Of a DNA stretch of 40,498 nt, positions 1 through 8,511 are shown piece by piece. Each line of letters opens with the position of its first letter. The stretch's first letter is position 1. The notes beneath the pieces were generated by a model that was given only the letters and a program-made list of their open reading frames with translations, did no database searches and had not been told where the DNA came from. The stretch is from assembly GCA_030680855.1 (NCBI GenBank), contig JAUXUN010000028.1:1-40498 (forward strand), given 5' to 3'. A program made the position numbers and the translations under genes. Source of the DNA: Aestuariivirga sp. (lineage in GTDB: Bacteria > Pseudomonadota > Alphaproteobacteria > Rhizobiales > Aestuariivirgaceae).

Positions 1-1043
1 CACGAGGCCGAGCGGTTGCGCGACGAATAGGCCAGCAGCACCGGCGCCTCATAGCCCGGAACCAGCCGCTTGTAGCTGTTGGTCGAAGGGTTGGTGAAGG
101 CGTTCAGCGCCTTGGCATGCTTGATCACGCCGCCGATGAAAAACAGGCACAACTCCGAAAGATCGGCATACTGGTTGCCGGCCATCATGGGCTTGCCCTC
201 TTTCCAGATGGAGAAGTGGCAATGCATGCCCGAACCGTTGTCGCCGAACACCGGCTTTGGCATGAAGGTCGCGGTCTTGCCATAGGCATGCGCCACATTG
301 TGGATCACATACTTGTAGATCTGCATGTGGTCGGCGCATTTGGTGAGCGGCTGGAATTTGGTGCCAAGCTCATGCTGGGCGGACGCCACCTCATGGTGGT
401 GCTTTTCGGTGTCCATGCCCATTTCGCCCATGACCGAGAGCATTTCGGAGCGCATATCCTGGGCCGAGTCCATCGGGTTCATCGGGAAATAGCCGCCCTT
501 GGTGCGCATCCGGTGGCCCATGTTGCCGGTCTCGTAATCGCGGTCCGAGTTCTTCGGAAATTCGACGGAGTCCAGTTCAAAGCCGGTCTTGTAGGGGTTG
601 GTCGAGAACTTCACGTCGTCGAAAATGAAGAACTCGGCTTCCGGCCCCACGAATAAGGTGTCCCCGACTTTTGTCTGCTTGAGATAGGCCTCGGCCCGCT
701 TGGCAATCATCCGCGGATCGCGGGCATAGCCTTCGCCGGTTGAGGGCTCGAGCACGTCGCAGAATACCGCCATGGTGGCCTGGGCATAGAACGGGTCCAT
801 GTGAACCGATGATGCATCGGGCATGAGCACCATGTCGGATTCATTGATCGCCTTCCAGCCGGCAATTGACGAGCCGTCGAACATCAGCCCGTCGGCCCAG
901 GCGTCTTCGCCCATCTGCGACACATCCATGGTAAGATGCTGCATCTTGCCGCGCGGATCGGTGAAGCGCAGGTCGACGAATTTCACCTCCTTGTCCTTGA
1001 TCATCTTCAAGGCTGCTGCGACGTCTTTTGTCTCTTTGGCCAT
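1..1043 (-). CDS. glnA: Glutamine synthetase type I (partial, C-terminus outside window)
   Basis: Glutamine synthetase condenses glutamate and ammonium with ATP in the cytoplasm. The reading frame from the ATG at 1043 gives 347 residues of the usual ~470. It begins [15 protein letters not shown], then shows the beta-grasp region, the metal-binding GPEAEFF segment near residues 133-139, an [13 protein letters not shown] segment, the [10 protein letters not shown] histidine motif and the [17 protein letters not shown] nucleotide-binding segment close to the window edge. A GAGGAAA ribosome site lies 6-12 bases upstream of the start. It follows glnB by 30 bases on the same strand, the usual alphaproteobacterial glnBA arrangement, so it is probably cotranscribed from the sigma-54 type promoter upstream of glnB. 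The tyrosine that is adenylylated in this family (about residue 397) lies beyond the window, so that control cannot be checked. Confidence 0.97.
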   Translation of the reverse strand, partial: MAKETKDVAAALKMIKDKEVKFVDLRFTDPRGKMQHLTMDVSQMGEDAWADGLMFDGSSIAGWKAINESDMVLMPDASSVHMDPFYAQATMAVFCDVLEPSTGEGYARDPRMIAKRAEAYLKQTKVGDTLFVGPEAEFFIFDDVKFSTNPYKTGFELDSVEFPKNSDRDYETGNMGHRMRTKGGYFPMNPMDSAQDMRSEMLSVMGEMGMDTEKHHHEVASAQHELGTKFQPLTKCADHMQIYKYVIHNVAHAYGKTATFMPKPVFGDNGSGMHCHFSIWKEGKPMMAGNQYADLSELCLFFIGGVIKHAKALNAFTNPSTNSYKRLVPGYEAPVLLAYSSRNRSAS

Positions 1044-1073
1044 TATGTTTTCCTCTTGTGTTTATGGCTTGAA

Positions 1074-1430
<357 letters not shown>

Positions 1431-1448
1431 TTAATGTCCCTTAACGAT

Positions 1449-1465
1449 TGCATGACCTGTGCCAA
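1449..1465 (-). promoter_or_regulatory. Sigma-54 type (-24/-12) promoter of glnBA
   Basis: Read on the minus strand this is TTGGCACAGGTCATGCA. The invariant GG (1463-1462) and GC (1451-1450) are exactly 10 bases apart, matching the consensus TGGCAC-N5-TTGCA except at one T of the -12 block. The expected transcription start is near 1438, about 26 bases before the glnB start codon. This fits NtrC control of glnBA under nitrogen limitation. I did not find a convincing pair of NtrC sites upstream. Confidence 0.72.
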
Positions 1466-1537
1466 GTAGTGATTGCTGCAATATCAAATACTTAGTCTAA
1501 AATTACGCAGTCAAGGCATAAGCGATTGCACAAAAAA

Positions 1538-1552
1538 TAATCATTATGATTA
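1538..1552. promoter_or_regulatory. 15-bp AT-rich palindrome in the glnB/vapB divergent region
   Basis: TAATCAT-T-ATGATTA is a perfect 7-1-7 palindrome between the divergent glnB and AbrB/VapC genes, about 85 bases upstream of the antitoxin start. It could be the autoregulatory operator of the toxin-antitoxin pair. It also resembles half of a Fur-type box. Which protein binds it cannot be decided from sequence. Confidence 0.4.
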
Positions 1553-1637
1553 AAAATACGCCATGACAGTTGATCGTGGAGTTGCCGCAAAACACAGAAT
1601 GTGGCATAAAATAAGAATTCGCCATAGGAGATCAATG

Positions 1638-1967
1638 ATGGCAAAATCCCCCGATCAACCGGGTTTCGCCGAGGGTCAGGCCAAATACCTGGCCACACCC
1701 GAAGTGCCGCAACGCTGGACGTTGAAAGTGGCATCCGATGGCCGCTTCGTGATCCCCGCCGCCGCCCGCGCCGCCATGGAACTTGGCGAAGAAGGAAAAG
1801 TTTCCGTCTATGTGGAGGATGGAATTCTTAAGCTTGTCACTCCTCGTGTTGCAATCAGGCAGATCCGGGAGATGCTGAAACCGTATCGCAGCGAGACAGG
1901 TTCAATCGTCGATGAGTTTATAGCCGAAAGACGCGCCGAAGCAGTACGTGAAGAGCAGGAAAATTGA
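1638..1967 (+). CDS. AbrB/MazE-fold antitoxin (VapB-like)
   Basis: This is a predicted 109-residue antitoxin. A swapped-hairpin AbrB domain spans about residues 24-70 (QRWTLKVASDGRFVIPAAAR), with the typical pattern of a beta strand, DGRFVIPAAAR and a second strand ending in VYVEDGILKLVTP. The charged C-terminal helix (residues ~70-109) would wrap the toxin. The start is chosen at the second of two adjacent ATGs, 7 bases after AGGAG (1626-1630); the ATG at 1635 is also possible, and an upstream in-frame ATG at 1563 has no ribosome site. The stop overlaps the PIN-domain toxin start by four bases, so the pair is translationally coupled. AbrB-type antitoxins commonly pair with VapC toxins and repress their own operon. 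Confidence 0.82.
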   Translation: MAKSPDQPGFAEGQAKYLATPEVPQRWTLKVASDGRFVIPAAARAAMELGEEGKVSVYVEDGILKLVTPRVAIRQIREMLKPYRSETGSIVDEFIAERRAEAVREEQEN

Positions 1968-2344
1968 CCTGGGTCCTGGATAGTTCGGCGATACTCGTTG
2001 ATTTCTTGAAGGAAGCAGGCAGTGATATCGTCCACGCCAGTCAGGGGTCTCACATTGTGAGTGCCGTCAACTTTGCAGAAGTCTACGCGAAGCTAATCGA
2101 GCGCGGACTGACAGTTGAAAAAATCGGAAAACTGCGCGCGATTGAACCTTTTGATGTCGTGGAGTTTGACCGCCCGCAAGCCATACTGACCGCTCAGCTT
2201 CGTCCAATGACCAGGCATCTCGGACTCTCGCTCGGTGACCGCGCCTGCCTGGCCCTTGCAATCAGGGAAAAGGCAGCCGTCATCACGGCGGACCGTTCCT
2301 GGGCAGGGTTAGACCTCGGCATCGAAATCAAGGTCATCCGCTAG
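1964..2344 (+). CDS. PIN-domain ribonuclease toxin (VapC-like)
   Basis: This is a 126-residue PIN-domain protein, the usual VapC size. The acidic metal ligands are visible: Asp in WVLDSSAILVDFLKE near the N-terminus, Glu in NFAEVYAKL, Asp in LGDRACLALA and Asp in TADRSW. VapC toxins cleave tRNA or rRNA when released from their antitoxin. Translation appears to start at TTG (1964), inside a TTGA overlap with the antitoxin stop codon. That rare start codon may hold toxin output below antitoxin output. Nothing suggests inactivation. The target RNA cannot be predicted. Confidence 0.86.
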   Translation: MTWVLDSSAILVDFLKEAGSDIVHASQGSHIVSAVNFAEVYAKLIERGLTVEKIGKLRAIEPFDVVEFDRPQAILTAQLRPMTRHLGLSLGDRACLALAIREKAAVITADRSWAGLDLGIEIKVIR

Positions 2345-2420
2345 TCTGCAGGTGCGGTTTCGCCTTCACCACACGTTTCAAAAGTTCCGCGAAGAGGGTG
2401 CGGACTTATCTAATCATGTT

Positions 2421-2980
2421 ATGCTTGTTGACATGACAGCTCCCAGCGCCCCCTTCAGCTTTGAAACTGGGCGCCTGTTGCTCAGGCCGCGTACGCTGGC
2501 TGACACAGACGACTGCCTCAATATGGATCGCGAACCGGAGGTGCTTCGCTTTGTAAGAGGCCCGTGGTCCGACCCGTCCGCTCATCGTGCGTTCATCGAG
2601 CAGCGCACGTCCCGTCCCTAGCCACCAGGCATGGGGTATTGGACGATCTTGTTGCGGGAGGACGCGGTTACATTCGTTGGATGGGTGATCCTGATCCCTG
2701 CAGACGCGGTCGGCCCGGAGATCGAGATCGGATGGCGGCTGCGAAAACAGTTTTGGGGTAAAGGCTTCGCCACGGAAGCCGCACGCTTATTTTGGTTCAT
2801 GCCATCGAGAATCTCGGATTGGATGAAGTCGTCGCTGAAATTATGTCCGAAAACCTTGGATCGCTGAAAGTTGCGGAGAAGATTGGATTAAGGCGAAGAG
2901 GAGTCGTGGAGCATAAGGGAACGCCGGCAATAAGGTACTCGCTGAAACCGACCGAAGTTTCGCAGGCTCCCTATGGGTAA
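2421..2980 (+). pseudogene. GNAT-family acetyltransferase, broken by a stop codon and a frameshift
   Basis: The pieces together read as one RimJ/RimL-type N-acetyltransferase of ~185 residues. The N-terminal part FETGRLLLRPRTLADTDD runs to a TAG at 2619-2621. The same frame then resumes with PPGMGYWTILLRED and reaches the acetyl-CoA motif region RKQFWGKGFATEAAR. Near 2787-2793 (a T-rich run) the homologous reading moves to another frame, giving VHAIENLGLDEVVAEIM and ending SLKVAEKIGLRRRG up to 2980. So one nonsense codon (probably replacing Tyr) and one single-base loss are needed to explain it. Start is taken at ATG 2421 (2433 is an alternative). The gene is probably dead; sequencing errors are the other explanation, though two in one gene is less likely. 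Confidence 0.75.
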
Positions 2981-3089
2981 GGGAATCACTGGGGCGAAGA
3001 CCGGTGTTCAAACTGAGACTCCAGTAAACGCCATGTCTGGCATCGCCGTTGTTTGTCTTGTAGGAAGGGCGCTGAATTTGGAGTTGTCC

Positions 3090-4328
3090 ATGCCCAAACA
3101 GAAAATGGCAATGCTCACCGCCGGTGGCCTGGCGCCCTGCCTCTCCGCCGCCGTGGGCTGTTTGATCATGGAATATACCAGGCGCGCGCCCAAGGCCGAA
3201 ATCATCGGCTACCGCTCGGGCTATGCCGGGCTGCTCAAAGGTATCTCGATCAAAGTGACATCCAAAGCCCGCGCCAAGGCGCCGCTGCTGCTGAAGCATG
3301 GCGGCTCACCGCTCGGCAACAGCCGCGTAAAGCTCACCAACGTCAAGGATTGCGTAAAGCGCGGACTGGTGCAGGAAGGCGAAGATCCGTTGAAGGTGGC
3401 AGCCGAACAACTGGTGCGCGATGGCATCACCATCCTCCACACCATCGGCGGCGATGACACCAACACCACAGCGGCCGATCTCGCCGCTTATCTTGCAAAG
3501 CACAACTACAAGCTCACCGTGGTGGGCCTCCCTAAGACCATCGACAATGACGTGGTGCCGATCAAACAAACCCTTGGTGCGCTGACGGCGGCAGAGCAGG
3601 GCGCCATCTTCTTTGAAAACATCATCAACGAGCAAAGCACCAGCCCCCGCATGCTGCTCATTCACGAAGTCATGGGCCGCAACTGCGGCTGGCTCACCGC
3701 GGCAACGGCCGAAGCCTACCGCAAGCGTCTGAAGAAACACAGATTCATTCCCGAATTCAATCTCGGGCTTGATCACAAGGAACTTGACGCGGTCTATGTC
3801 CCGGAACTTGCCATTGATCTTGAAGCCGAAGCCGTCCGCCTCACAAAATCCATGGATACCTATGATTGCGTGTCGATCTTCCTGTCGGAAGGGGCGGGCG
3901 TGAACGACATCGTGGCCGAGATGCGTGCCCGCGGCGAAGAGCCCGAGCGCGATGCCTTCGGCCATGTGAAGATCGACAAGATCAATCCTGGCGATTGGTT
4001 CGCCAGGCGCTTTGCCAAAATGCTCGGCGCTGAAAAAGTCCTGGTGCAGAAGTCAGGCTACTTCGCAAGGTCTGCCGCCGCCAACAAGGAAGACCTCGCC
4101 CTCATCAAGGCCATGGTAAAGCACGCCGTGAAAAGCGGCCTCAAAGGCGAAAGCGGCGTCGTCGGCCACGATGAAGGCCGAAACGGTCTCCTCCGCACCA
4201 TCGAATTTCCCCTCATCAAGGGCGGCAAGGCCTTTGATACAGGTGCAAAATGGTTCACCAGGCTGCTCAATGACCTGGAGCAGCCGAAAGGCAAATCCGT
4301 AGCCGTAAGCCATGGCGGCGATGACTGA
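3090..4328 (+). CDS. pfp: Pyrophosphate-dependent 6-phosphofructokinase
   Basis: This 412-residue enzyme phosphorylates fructose 6-phosphate using PPi instead of ATP; the reaction is reversible. Two diagnostic positions are visible. IGGDDT (residues 119-124) has Asp where ATP-dependent enzymes have Gly. PKTIDND (148-154) has Lys where ATP enzymes have Gly. MGRNCGW and the SEGAG loop are also present. The start at 3090 is chosen because it lies 6 bases after GGAG (3080-3083) and gives the standard N-terminus MPKQKMAMLTAGGLAPC; the frame stays open upstream to 2973 with no family similarity. Its stop overlaps the next gene by 8 bases, so the two are probably cotranscribed. Confidence 0.93.
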   Translation: MPKQKMAMLTAGGLAPCLSAAVGCLIMEYTRRAPKAEIIGYRSGYAGLLKGISIKVTSKARAKAPLLLKHGGSPLGNSRVKLTNVKDCVKRGLVQEGEDPLKVAAEQLVRDGITILHTIGGDDTNTTAADLAAYLAKHNYKLTVVGLPKTIDNDVVPIKQTLGALTAAEQGAIFFENIINEQSTSPRMLLIHEVMGRNCGWLTAATAEAYRKRLKKHRFIPEFNLGLDHKELDAVYVPELAIDLEAEAVRLTKSMDTYDCVSIFLSEGAGVNDIVAEMRARGEEPERDAFGHVKIDKINPGDWFARRFAKMLGAEKVLVQKSGYFARSAAANKEDLALIKAMVKHAVKSGLKGESGVVGHDEGRNGLLRTIEFPLIKGGKAFDTGAKWFTRLLNDLEQPKGKSVAVSHGGDD

Positions 4329-5682
4329 ACTTCTCACCCCCGCCCAGATGTACCACGCCGACGCGTTGGCCATCGCTTCCGGCATCACCGAAGCGCAGCT
4401 CATCGAGAATGCCGGGCGCGCCGTGGCGGAGGAAATCACCAGGCGCTACGGTGCAAGGAAAACCGCCGTCCTTTGCGGCCCCGGCAACAATGGCGCGGAT
4501 GGAATAGTAGCCGCCCGTTATCTCAAGCAATGGGGCTGGCCTGTCACCGTCTCCGATGACATCACAGGCGCTGCGCTCATCATAGATGCGCTTTACGGCG
4601 CCGGCCTATCACGCGATTTTCCCGCTGAACTGGCCGACAAAATAAACCGCGCCGGCGTTCCTATCGTCGCCATTGACATTCCCTCCGGTCTAGATGGCCT
4701 GACCGGATTCCCGCGCGGCGCCTGCGTCAAAGCTGATCTCACCATCACCTTCTTCCGCAAGAAACCCGCACACCTCTTGCTGCCCGGTCGCATGCTCTGC
4801 GGCGAAGTTGTTGTCGCCGACATCGGCATCCCGGAAACGGTTCTCCCGGAATTGAAAATTCAACTTCGGGAAAATACTAAACCCATCCTCCCCAGTTTCG
4901 ATTCCGCCGCCCACAAATACATGCGTGGCCACGCCGTCATTGTTTCCGGGGCGAAGTTCAACACCGGCGCATCACGCCTTGCCGCACAAGCCGCTCTAAA
5001 AATTGGTGCAGGGCTCGTCACCATCGCAGGCAATGCGGATGAACTCCTTGTCCATGCCGCCCACGCCACCGCCCTCATGCTGGCGCAAACCGAAACCGCT
5101 CTCGCCCTCGGGCTGCTCCTCAACGACAGGCGCCGCAACACCGTCTGCATCGGCCCCGCTGCTGGTGTGGGCTCCGACACCTCCGCAAAAGTCCGCGCCG
5201 TTCTCGCCAGCGGTGCTGCAACCGTGCTCGATGCCGATGCCTTGACCTCCTTCGCCCAGAATCCCGCCGAACTCTTCGCCGCAATCGCCGAACTCCCGGA
5301 CCGCCCCGTCATCCTCACCCCACACGAAGGCGAATTCGCCCGCCTTTTCAGCGACCTGGCCAATGTTCCGGAAGCGAAACATGAGCGCGCCCTGAAGGCC
5401 GCAAAGCGCGCCGGCGCAGTCATCATCCTCAAAGGGGCAGACACGGTCATCGCCAGTCCCGATGGCCGCGCCGCAATCAACAGCAATGCCCCGCCGTCGC
5501 TCGCCACCGCCGGCTCCGGCGATGTGCTGGCGGGCCTCGCCACGGGCTTGCTGGCCCAGGGCATGCCCGGCTTCGAAGCCGCCTGCGCCGCCGTCTGGCT
5601 CCATGGCGATGCCGCCAATCGGCACGGCGCGCGGCCGCTCACCGCGGAAACCCTTCTCGATCATCTCAGCGGGGCCGGATGA
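4321..5682 (+). CDS. nnrDE: Bifunctional NAD(P)H-hydrate epimerase / ADP-dependent dehydratase
   Basis: This 453-residue fusion repairs hydrated NAD(P)H. An N-terminal YjeF_N epimerase (about residues 1-200) interconverts R and S hydrates. A C-terminal YjeF_C, ribokinase-like dehydratase (about 215-450) dehydrates the S form using ADP. Visible motifs are GPGNNGADG (epimerase phosphate loop), IDALYGAGLSR, IDIPSGLDG, LTPHEGEFARLF, LKGADTVIASPDGR and GSGDVLAG with the catalytic Asp near residue 401. The epimerase half looks ~30 residues shorter than usual between GWPVTV and SDDITGAAL, and its GNNGGDG motif reads GNNGADG. The start overlaps the pfp stop (ATGACTGA); an in-frame ATG at 4312 is an alternative. 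In many rhizobia this gene neighbours glnB, so the genes between here and glnB look like insertions. Confidence 0.93.
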   Translation: MTELLTPAQMYHADALAIASGITEAQLIENAGRAVAEEITRRYGARKTAVLCGPGNNGADGIVAARYLKQWGWPVTVSDDITGAALIIDALYGAGLSRDFPAELADKINRAGVPIVAIDIPSGLDGLTGFPRGACVKADLTITFFRKKPAHLLLPGRMLCGEVVVADIGIPETVLPELKIQLRENTKPILPSFDSAAHKYMRGHAVIVSGAKFNTGASRLAAQAALKIGAGLVTIAGNADELLVHAAHATALMLAQTETALALGLLLNDRRRNTVCIGPAAGVGSDTSAKVRAVLASGAATVLDADALTSFAQNPAELFAAIAELPDRPVILTPHEGEFARLFSDLANVPEAKHERALKAAKRAGAVIILKGADTVIASPDGRAAINSNAPPSLATAGSGDVLAGLATGLLAQGMPGFEAACAAVWLHGDAANRHGARPLTAETLLDHLSGAG

Positions 5683-6557
5683 ACCGTCCACTTCTTCTTC
5701 TCCTCGGCACCGGCATTGCCCTCGGCCTCAATTTCCCTCTCGGAAAACTCGCCATGGCCGCCGGCATTTCGCCCGCCCTCTGGGCCGCTCTTATTTCAGC
5801 GGGCGCCGGGCTTGCCATGCTGTTCATTGTCGCCGTCATCGAGCACAAGGATCTGTCGCGGCCCTCCACCCTCTACTTCGCGATTGTCTCCAGCTTCCTC
5901 TCCTATGTCGTGCCGAGCGTTCTCACCTACACGGTCATCCCGGAAATCGGCAGCGGCCTTGCCGCCATCACGTTCGCCCTCTCGCCGGTGGTGACAGCAC
6001 TGCTCTCCGTAATTTTCCGTGTGCGCCCGCCAAACCTGATCAGCGTTTTCGGAATTATCCTGGGCCTGGCCGGCGCCGGGATCATCATATATTCGCGCAA
6101 CACGGATTTTAGCGGCGGCGGCCTTCAGTGGATTCTCCTGGCCTTGCTAATTCCGCTTTTTCTCGGCGTGGGAAATATCTTCCGCACCATGGCATGGCCC
6201 TTTGGCGCCAGTCCCAGGAAGCTCGCCGCCCACACCAACCTTGCCGCCGTGCCGTTCCTCGCGGTGCTGGTCTATGGCCAGACCGGAACCATCGATGTGA
6301 TGCCCTTGGCTGGCATCCCCGGGCTGGTTGCTTTGCAGCTCGTTGTTTCCATCGTTATGTTCCTGATGTTTTTCCGCCTCCAGCAGGTGGGCGGCCCGAC
6401 TTATCTCAGCCAGATCGGCTATGTCGTCGCAGCCGTGGGCGTCGTCATAGGCGTTTTCTACTTTGGTGAAACCTATCCCCAAAGCGTCTGGGCGGGCGCT
6501 GCGGTCATTGCGATTGGAATTGCCTTTTCAACCCTCGGCCAGGCCAAACAGGCCTAG
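5679..6557 (+). CDS. EamA/DMT-family transporter
   Basis: This 292-residue inner-membrane protein has about ten hydrophobic segments, arranged as two EamA repeats typical of drug/metabolite exporters. The first runs from LLLLGTGIALGLNFPLGKLA and ends near residue 135. The second starts at LQWILLALLIPLFLGVGNIF. The Pro-rich helix end LGLNFPLGKL and the late segment GGPTYLSQIGYVVAAVGVVI are characteristic. It starts in an ATGA overlap with nnrDE, so it belongs to the pfp-nnrDE transcription unit. The substrate cannot be told; members export amino acids, metabolites or drugs. Confidence 0.88.
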   Translation: MNRPLLLLLGTGIALGLNFPLGKLAMAAGISPALWAALISAGAGLAMLFIVAVIEHKDLSRPSTLYFAIVSSFLSYVVPSVLTYTVIPEIGSGLAAITFALSPVVTALLSVIFRVRPPNLISVFGIILGLAGAGIIIYSRNTDFSGGGLQWILLALLIPLFLGVGNIFRTMAWPFGASPRKLAAHTNLAAVPFLAVLVYGQTGTIDVMPLAGIPGLVALQLVVSIVMFLMFFRLQQVGGPTYLSQIGYVVAAVGVVIGVFYFGETYPQSVWAGAAVIAIGIAFSTLGQAKQA

Positions 6558-7573
6558 GCTTTGTTCCGGCCTGCATGCCGGCTGGCAATCAGGCTCAGCA
6601 GTTCGAACATCATCACCATGGCCACCTGCGCCGTGATCTGGTTCGGGCTGTCCTTGGTGGGCATCAGGCAGACAACATCGGCGCCGATGATGTCGAGCCC
6701 GCGCAACCCTTGCAGAAGTCGCGTCGCTTCGCGGATGGAAAAGCCGCCAAAGCCCGGCTCGAGGTTTGAAACGCCCGGCGCCACCGAAGGGTCAAGGCAA
6801 TCCAGATCGAAGGTGATGTAGGCCGGCCCATCGCCCACCCGCGCGCGGATCAGCGCAATTGCTTTCTCGATGCCCAGTTCCTCGAACTCCGCCATGGGCA
6901 CCACGCGGTAGCCCAGCGCTTCGCTGGCACTGCCAACTTTCCCGCCGTGGATCAGGCTTGAGGGATGGCCGCGCATCCCGATCTGCACGCTGCGCCCAGG
7001 ATCAACCGAACCTTCGCGCACCGTATAAGCCGCCCAATGTGCCGCCGAGCGTTTCGCCCCCAGCCAGTGCGGCATGTTCTCATAGGAATCCGTGTGCGCA
7101 TCAAAATGGATGAGTGCGCAGGGTTTGCCCTGTGTCGTCTTGCGTGAAGGCCCCGCCAAAGCCTTGATGATCGGCCCGGTGATCGAATGGTCCCCGCCGA
7201 TCGAGACGGGCCGCGTGCCCGAAGCATCCAGCCGCGCGAAATAGCTTTCGATGTCGCGCACGCAGGCCTCGTTGTTCATGGCCTCGGGCAGGGGAACATC
7301 GCCCAGGTCATGGACGCGCGCCACCTCGAACGGCGCAAAATTATGAATGCCATGGGCCCGCCGGTAGAAGCCCGAAACATTGCGCACGGCGCGCGGCCCA
7401 AGATGCTGGTCGCGCTCGGTCGAGCCGTTGCCCGAACTGTGCGGGACGCCCACAAGCGCAATATCGCAGACCGCCGGATCCTCATTCCAGTCACAGCGGA
7501 AAAATGTCGGGATGCCCCACCAGTACCAGTTCTTGGCGCTTTGCTTGTCGGTTTCCAGTTTGTCGCCGGTCAT
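6554..7573 (-). CDS. Ureohydrolase, agmatinase/guanidinobutyrase-like
   Basis: This 339-residue enzyme of the arginase/agmatinase superfamily would hydrolyse a guanidino compound to urea plus an amine. All six manganese ligands are visible: His129 in GGDHS, Asp158, His160 and Asp162 in HFDAHTDSY, and Asp256 and Asp258 in TFDLDCLDPS. The conserved ERDQHLGPRAVR segment and the WYWWGIPTFFRC N-terminus point to the agmatinase-like branch rather than true arginase. The substrate (agmatine, guanidinobutyrate or other) is not fixed by sequence. The start is taken at ATG 7573, with GAGGGA upstream; an in-frame ATG at 7618 has no ribosome site. The gene converges on the EamA gene with a 4-base overlap of their ends. 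Confidence 0.9.
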   Translation of the reverse strand: MTGDKLETDKQSAKNWYWWGIPTFFRCDWNEDPAVCDIALVGVPHSSGNGSTERDQHLGPRAVRNVSGFYRRAHGIHNFAPFEVARVHDLGDVPLPEAMNNEACVRDIESYFARLDASGTRPVSIGGDHSITGPIIKALAGPSRKTTQGKPCALIHFDAHTDSYENMPHWLGAKRSAAHWAAYTVREGSVDPGRSVQIGMRGHPSSLIHGGKVGSASEALGYRVVPMAEFEELGIEKAIALIRARVGDGPAYITFDLDCLDPSVAPGVSNLEPGFGGFSIREATRLLQGLRGLDIIGADVVCLMPTKDSPNQITAQVAMVMMFELLSLIASRHAGRNKA

Positions 7574-7652
7574 CTGATGCGATCCCTCATGAACATGTGA
7601 AGCGTGAACTCTGCACATCCATGAGGGAAATCACAACGGTTGTTTGGGCGGC

Positions 7653-7997
7653 CTAGATCCAGAACCAGAACCAGACCCAATAGGGCTCGCGGCGGCAGCG
7701 GCGGCGCCAATGGCCATTGATCCGGCGCCAGCGGCACCTGTTGCGCCAGCGGCGCACCCGGCGGCGGCGGCGGACGTGCGCAAGCCGGAAGCCTTCCTCC
7801 AGCTCGTCTTGCTCGCCCAGCTCATCCAGGTCTTCCGGCTCATACGGCCCGTCTGCCGGCGCACTCAGGTCGGGAAGAATGGAATTGGGCTTGGGCCCCA
7901 TCGGAACCGCGGCCAAAGCCTCGCGGGGCAAGACAGCGGCGATCCCCGCCGCTCCCGCCGCGCCAAGCAGGCCTGTTACAAACAATCTTCTGTCCAT
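7653..7997 (-). CDS. Small exported protein with Tat-like signal and Arg/Trp-rich tail
   Basis: This is a 114-residue protein of unknown function. The N-terminus MDRRLFVTGLLGAAG, followed by a hydrophobic stretch and an ALA cleavage-like site near residue 29, resembles a Tat signal peptide. The middle (residues ~35-68) is acidic and Pro-rich. The C-terminal ~45 residues are extremely rich in Arg and Trp (for example RRRRRVRRWRNR) and end in YWVWFWFWI. A strong AAGGAG ribosome site precedes the ATG, which supports expression. Its GC-rich, low-complexity tail could be an artefact of composition, but start, ribosome site and signal peptide agree. Confidence 0.6.
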   Translation of the reverse strand: MDRRLFVTGLLGAAGAAGIAAVLPREALAAVPMGPKPNSILPDLSAPADGPYEPEDLDELGEQDELEEGFRLAHVRRRRRVRRWRNRCRWRRINGHWRRRCRREPYWVWFWFWI

Positions 7998-8040
7998 CTC
8001 TTTCTCCTTTCAGTCCTCTCAAGTCTCGTCGGTCAGCCCG

Positions 8041-8373
8041 CTAGTAGGAAGCCATCCTCCAGCGCAGGCCTTTCGAGCCGCTGCGGGCATCGATCATCTT
8101 TTTGCCGTGAGCCGTCATGACCTGAACGATCATGCCGCGGCCGCTGCGCTCGGCCCTGAACAGGTGATAATTGCCGCCGCAGCGAAGCGTTTTCGCAACG
8201 CGGTAGCCATCCTTTTTAAGAAGCAGGCGCGCTTGCTGACAGCTTATGTCGCTGCGCGGCGGGATAAAGATGTAATGGTCGGGGTTGGCGTGGCTGGCGC
8301 GGGCCTGGGCAAGCGGCGCCAGCGCCAAAAGGCCGAGTGCCAAACTCACAGGCAGGCGAAGCTTTTTCCACAT
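8041..8373 (-). CDS. Small secreted/periplasmic protein of unknown function
   Basis: This 110-residue protein has a clear Sec-type signal peptide: MWKKLRLPVSLALGLLALAP with cleavage expected after AQARA near residue 26. The mature part has two cysteines (SCQQARLLL and LRCGG), which could form a disulfide in the periplasm. The segment KKDGYRVAKTLRCGGNYHLF looks like a compact alpha/beta domain. Similar small proteins are common and uncharacterised in Rhizobiales. It lies 43 bases downstream of the Tat-like protein on the same strand, with separate ribosome sites. I do not recognise a function. Confidence 0.65.
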   Translation of the reverse strand: MWKKLRLPVSLALGLLALAPLAQARASHANPDHYIFIPPRSDISCQQARLLLKKDGYRVAKTLRCGGNYHLFRAERSGRGMIVQVMTAHGKKMIDARSGSKGLRWRMASY

Positions 8374-8511
8374 GGCGCAACCTCATCCGATTAAGTGATA
8401 ATCACCGGCGGGAGAATTTGTTCCACTTCGCAATCACTATATTCTTCCGCTCAGGAGCTGGCAACCAATCCTGGAACAGCGCATGGGCGCCAGCAGCGCT
8501 TGGCGCTGCAT

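Noticed and set aside
117-656. 179-codon open frame on the plus strand opposite glnA
   Set aside because: It is the complement of a fully conserved glutamine synthetase frame; the His/Val-rich translation is a composition shadow.
4860-5691. Two long antisense frames opposite nnrDE (260 and 231 codons)
   Set aside because: Ala/Ser/Gly-rich shadows over a gene with clear catalytic motifs in the sense frame.
5462-6112. 216-codon frame spanning the nnrDE/EamA junction
   Set aside because: Its Pro/Ser/Arg-rich translation overlaps two well-supported genes in another frame and has no domain character.
8395-8405. Short palindrome GTGATAATCAC upstream of the small secreted protein gene
   Set aside because: It is only 11 bases and could occur by chance; nothing else supports an operator there.
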